Positions 13,338 to 14,628 of a stretch of DNA of 14,628 nt are shown piece by piece (position 1 is the first letter of the stretch; the number at the start of each line of letters is the position of its first letter). The translations under genes were made by a program, and so were the position numbers. The DNA is from Methanothrix sp. (lineage in GTDB: Archaea; Halobacteriota; Methanosarcinia; Methanotrichales; Methanotrichaceae). Below the pieces are notes generated by a model. That model was not told the origin of the DNA, ran no database searches, and saw nothing but the letters and a program-made list of their open reading frames with translations. Location: positions 1 to 14,628 of the forward strand of contig JALNZQ010000049.1 in NCBI GenBank assembly GCA_023229165.1, written 5' to 3'.

Positions 13338-13345
13338 TTAATATC
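13338..13345. promoter_or_regulatory. Central TATA-like box between DUF166 and cbiA
   Basis: TTAATATC (plus) or GATATTAA (minus) lies at the exact middle of the 51-nt spacer. Its centre is about 26 nt from each of the two divergent ATGs (13315 minus, 13367 plus), the usual archaeal TATA-to-start distance. Both transcripts would therefore be leaderless. Confidence 0.45.
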
Positions 13346-13366
13346 TTTGCCGGATAAAGGATAATT

Positions 13367-14620
13367 ATGAGTTCATTAGATACGAAATCCATGATTCCAG
13401 CCATCCTCATCGCGGGCACCCACAGCGGCGTGGGCAAGACCACGGTTACCCTGGGCCTCATGGCCGCCTTGCGCGCCCGCGGCCTGGTCGTGCAGCCCTT
13501 CAAGGTCGGCCCGGACTTCATTGACCCGTCTCATCATACCGCCGTCTGCGGGCGGCCATCGCGCAATCTCGATCCCTTCATGATGGGCGAAGATGGTGTG
13601 CGCCGCTCTTTCTCCTCCGCCCTGCTGGGCGCGGACGTGGCCGTGGTGGAAGGGGTCATGGGCCTTTACGACGGCATGGAGGCAACCGAGGTGGCCAGCT
13701 CCGCCCAGGTAGCCAAGATCCTGGACCTTCCCGTTCTGTTAGTCATAAATGTGCACGGCATGTCGCGCAGCGCTGCGGCCATGGAGAAAGGCTTTGTAGA
13801 ATATGACCCTAGGGTGCGCCTGGCTGGCACGGTTCTCAATCGAGTGGGAAGCGAGCGGCATCTGTCCATTCTGAAAAGCTGCATGGAAAAGCCCATCTTC
13901 GCCGCTCTGCCGCGGGAGAGGGAGATGGAGATGAAGAGCCGTCACCTGGGACTGGTGATGGGCTTTGAGAAAGAGCACGATGTGCAAGCGTTGGCCGTCT
14001 TGCTGGAACGGCATGCCGCCATCAACGAGATCCTGAAGCTTAGAGCTTTGCCCTGCCCGACACCAGAGGAGAAAGCCGCCGCAGAGAAGTCCGTGCGCAT
14101 AGGCATTGCCCAGGACGAAGCCTTCTGCTTTTATTACTACGATAACCTGCGCGAATTGGAGAGGCAAGGCGCAGAGCTGGTATTCTTCAGCCCGTTGCAG
14201 GACGATCTGCCCGATGTGGACGGCCTTTACATTGGGGGAGGCTATCCGGAGCTGCATGCCTCCCGGCTGGAAGCCTCTCCCGCACGCAGCCAGATTAAGC
14301 GGGCCTCAGAAGACGGCATGCCCATCTATGGAGAGTGCGGCGGCCTGATGTACTTGGGCAGCGCCATCGAAATGGAGACGGGCACTTTTAGAATGGTGGG
14401 GGCACTGCCCGGCGCTACTGTTATGACGAAACGGCTTGCGGCTCTGGGGTATGCCCAGGCAGAGGCCGTAGCGCAAAATCCCGTAGTTGGGCTTGGCAAG
14501 ATCCTTCGCGGGCATGAGTTTCATTACTCGCGCTTTGACAGCGACAGGGACGCTCGATTCGCTTACCGGTTATGCAGAGGCAAAGGCATCCGGGAAGGCT
14601 GGGACGGCCGCAAGCGGTGA
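13367..14620 (+). CDS. Cobyrinate / Ni-sirohydrochlorin a,c-diamide synthase (CbiA/CfbB family)
   Basis: A 417-residue ATP-dependent amidotransferase that amidates the a and c acetate side chains of a tetrapyrrole, using glutamine. CbiA acts on cobyrinate (B12) and CfbB on Ni-sirohydrochlorin (F430); methanogens may have both or one dual-purpose enzyme, and sequence alone does not separate them here. The N-terminal dethiobiotin-synthetase-like domain has the P-loop GTHSGVGKT (17-25), FKVGPDFIDP and VVEGVMGLYDG. The C-terminal glutaminase domain has IGGGYPE, the nucleophile in YGECGG (C324), and GHEFHYSRFDSDRDARFAYR with RGKGI. It then stops at WDGRKR, before the last 25-40 residues usual in the family, so a frameshift or true shortening is possible at the window edge. 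Confidence 0.92.
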   Translation: MSSLDTKSMIPAILIAGTHSGVGKTTVTLGLMAALRARGLVVQPFKVGPDFIDPSHHTAVCGRPSRNLDPFMMGEDGVRRSFSSALLGADVAVVEGVMGLYDGMEATEVASSAQVAKILDLPVLLVINVHGMSRSAAAMEKGFVEYDPRVRLAGTVLNRVGSERHLSILKSCMEKPIFAALPREREMEMKSRHLGLVMGFEKEHDVQALAVLLERHAAINEILKLRALPCPTPEEKAAAEKSVRIGIAQDEAFCFYYYDNLRELERQGAELVFFSPLQDDLPDVDGLYIGGGYPELHASRLEASPARSQIKRASEDGMPIYGECGGLMYLGSAIEMETGTFRMVGALPGATVMTKRLAALGYAQAEAVAQNPVVGLGKILRGHEFHYSRFDSDRDARFAYRLCRGKGIREGWDGRKR

Positions 14621-14628
14621 GCTGTGGT

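Noticed and set aside
13739..14257. A 172-codon minus-strand frame opposite the cbiA-like gene
   Set aside because: Shadow of the conserved coding strand, with no start signals.

Overview
The window looks like a stretch of chromosome from a methanogenic euryarchaeon, most likely a member of the Methanosarcinales and plausibly a Methanothrix (Methanosaeta) relative. The evidence is the gene set: topoisomerase VI, an archaeal zinc-containing RPA with its COG3390 partner, a Nop5-like C/D-RNP protein, cupin-type glucose-6-phosphate isomerase, two-subunit class I fumarase, a UbiA prenyltransferase, DUF166 and a CbiA/CfbB-type amidotransferase. The signals are also archaeal: GGTGA/GGTGATC ribosome-binding sites and TATA boxes 25-60 nt before start codons. 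The genus is an inference; there is no rRNA in the window.

Positions 1-4361 (all minus strand) are an information-processing block. RPA and the RPA-associated protein are 2 nt apart. Then come a stand-alone Lrp/AsnC effector domain with its own promoter, topoisomerase VI subunit B, and the first 47 codons of subunit A. A divergent gene at 4478-5344 (+) encodes a Nop5-family protein. It is followed by a secreted protein of unknown function (5401-6039, +).

Positions 6074-8065 (-) hold a large exported metallo-beta-lactamase-fold alkylsulfatase-like gene. It sits between AT-rich spacers and is visibly richer in A/T than its neighbours, so it may have been acquired.

Positions 8272-9903 (-) are a coupled pair, pgi (cupin isomerase) followed directly by a UbiA-family membrane prenyltransferase. 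The pair is preceded by a perfect 16-bp inverted repeat whose near arm covers the probable TATA box. A small exported protein follows at 10061-10510 (-).

Positions 10619-13315 (-) are a tight four-gene operon: DUF166, fumarase alpha, fumarase beta and a DUF434 protein. The first three junctions are stop/start overlaps. A CbiA/CfbB-type cobyrinate or Ni-sirohydrochlorin a,c-diamide synthase runs the other way (13367-14620, +) from a 51-bp spacer with one central TATA-like box. No tRNA, rRNA, CRISPR array or insertion sequence was seen, and no gene-free stretch exceeds 300 bases.

Nothing here is a clearly new multi-gene system. The points most worth following are the pgi dyad, the localised sequence homogenisation inside RPA, the probable non-AUG start of the DUF434 gene, the symmetric DUF166/cbiA promoter, and the odd C-terminus of the CbiA protein.
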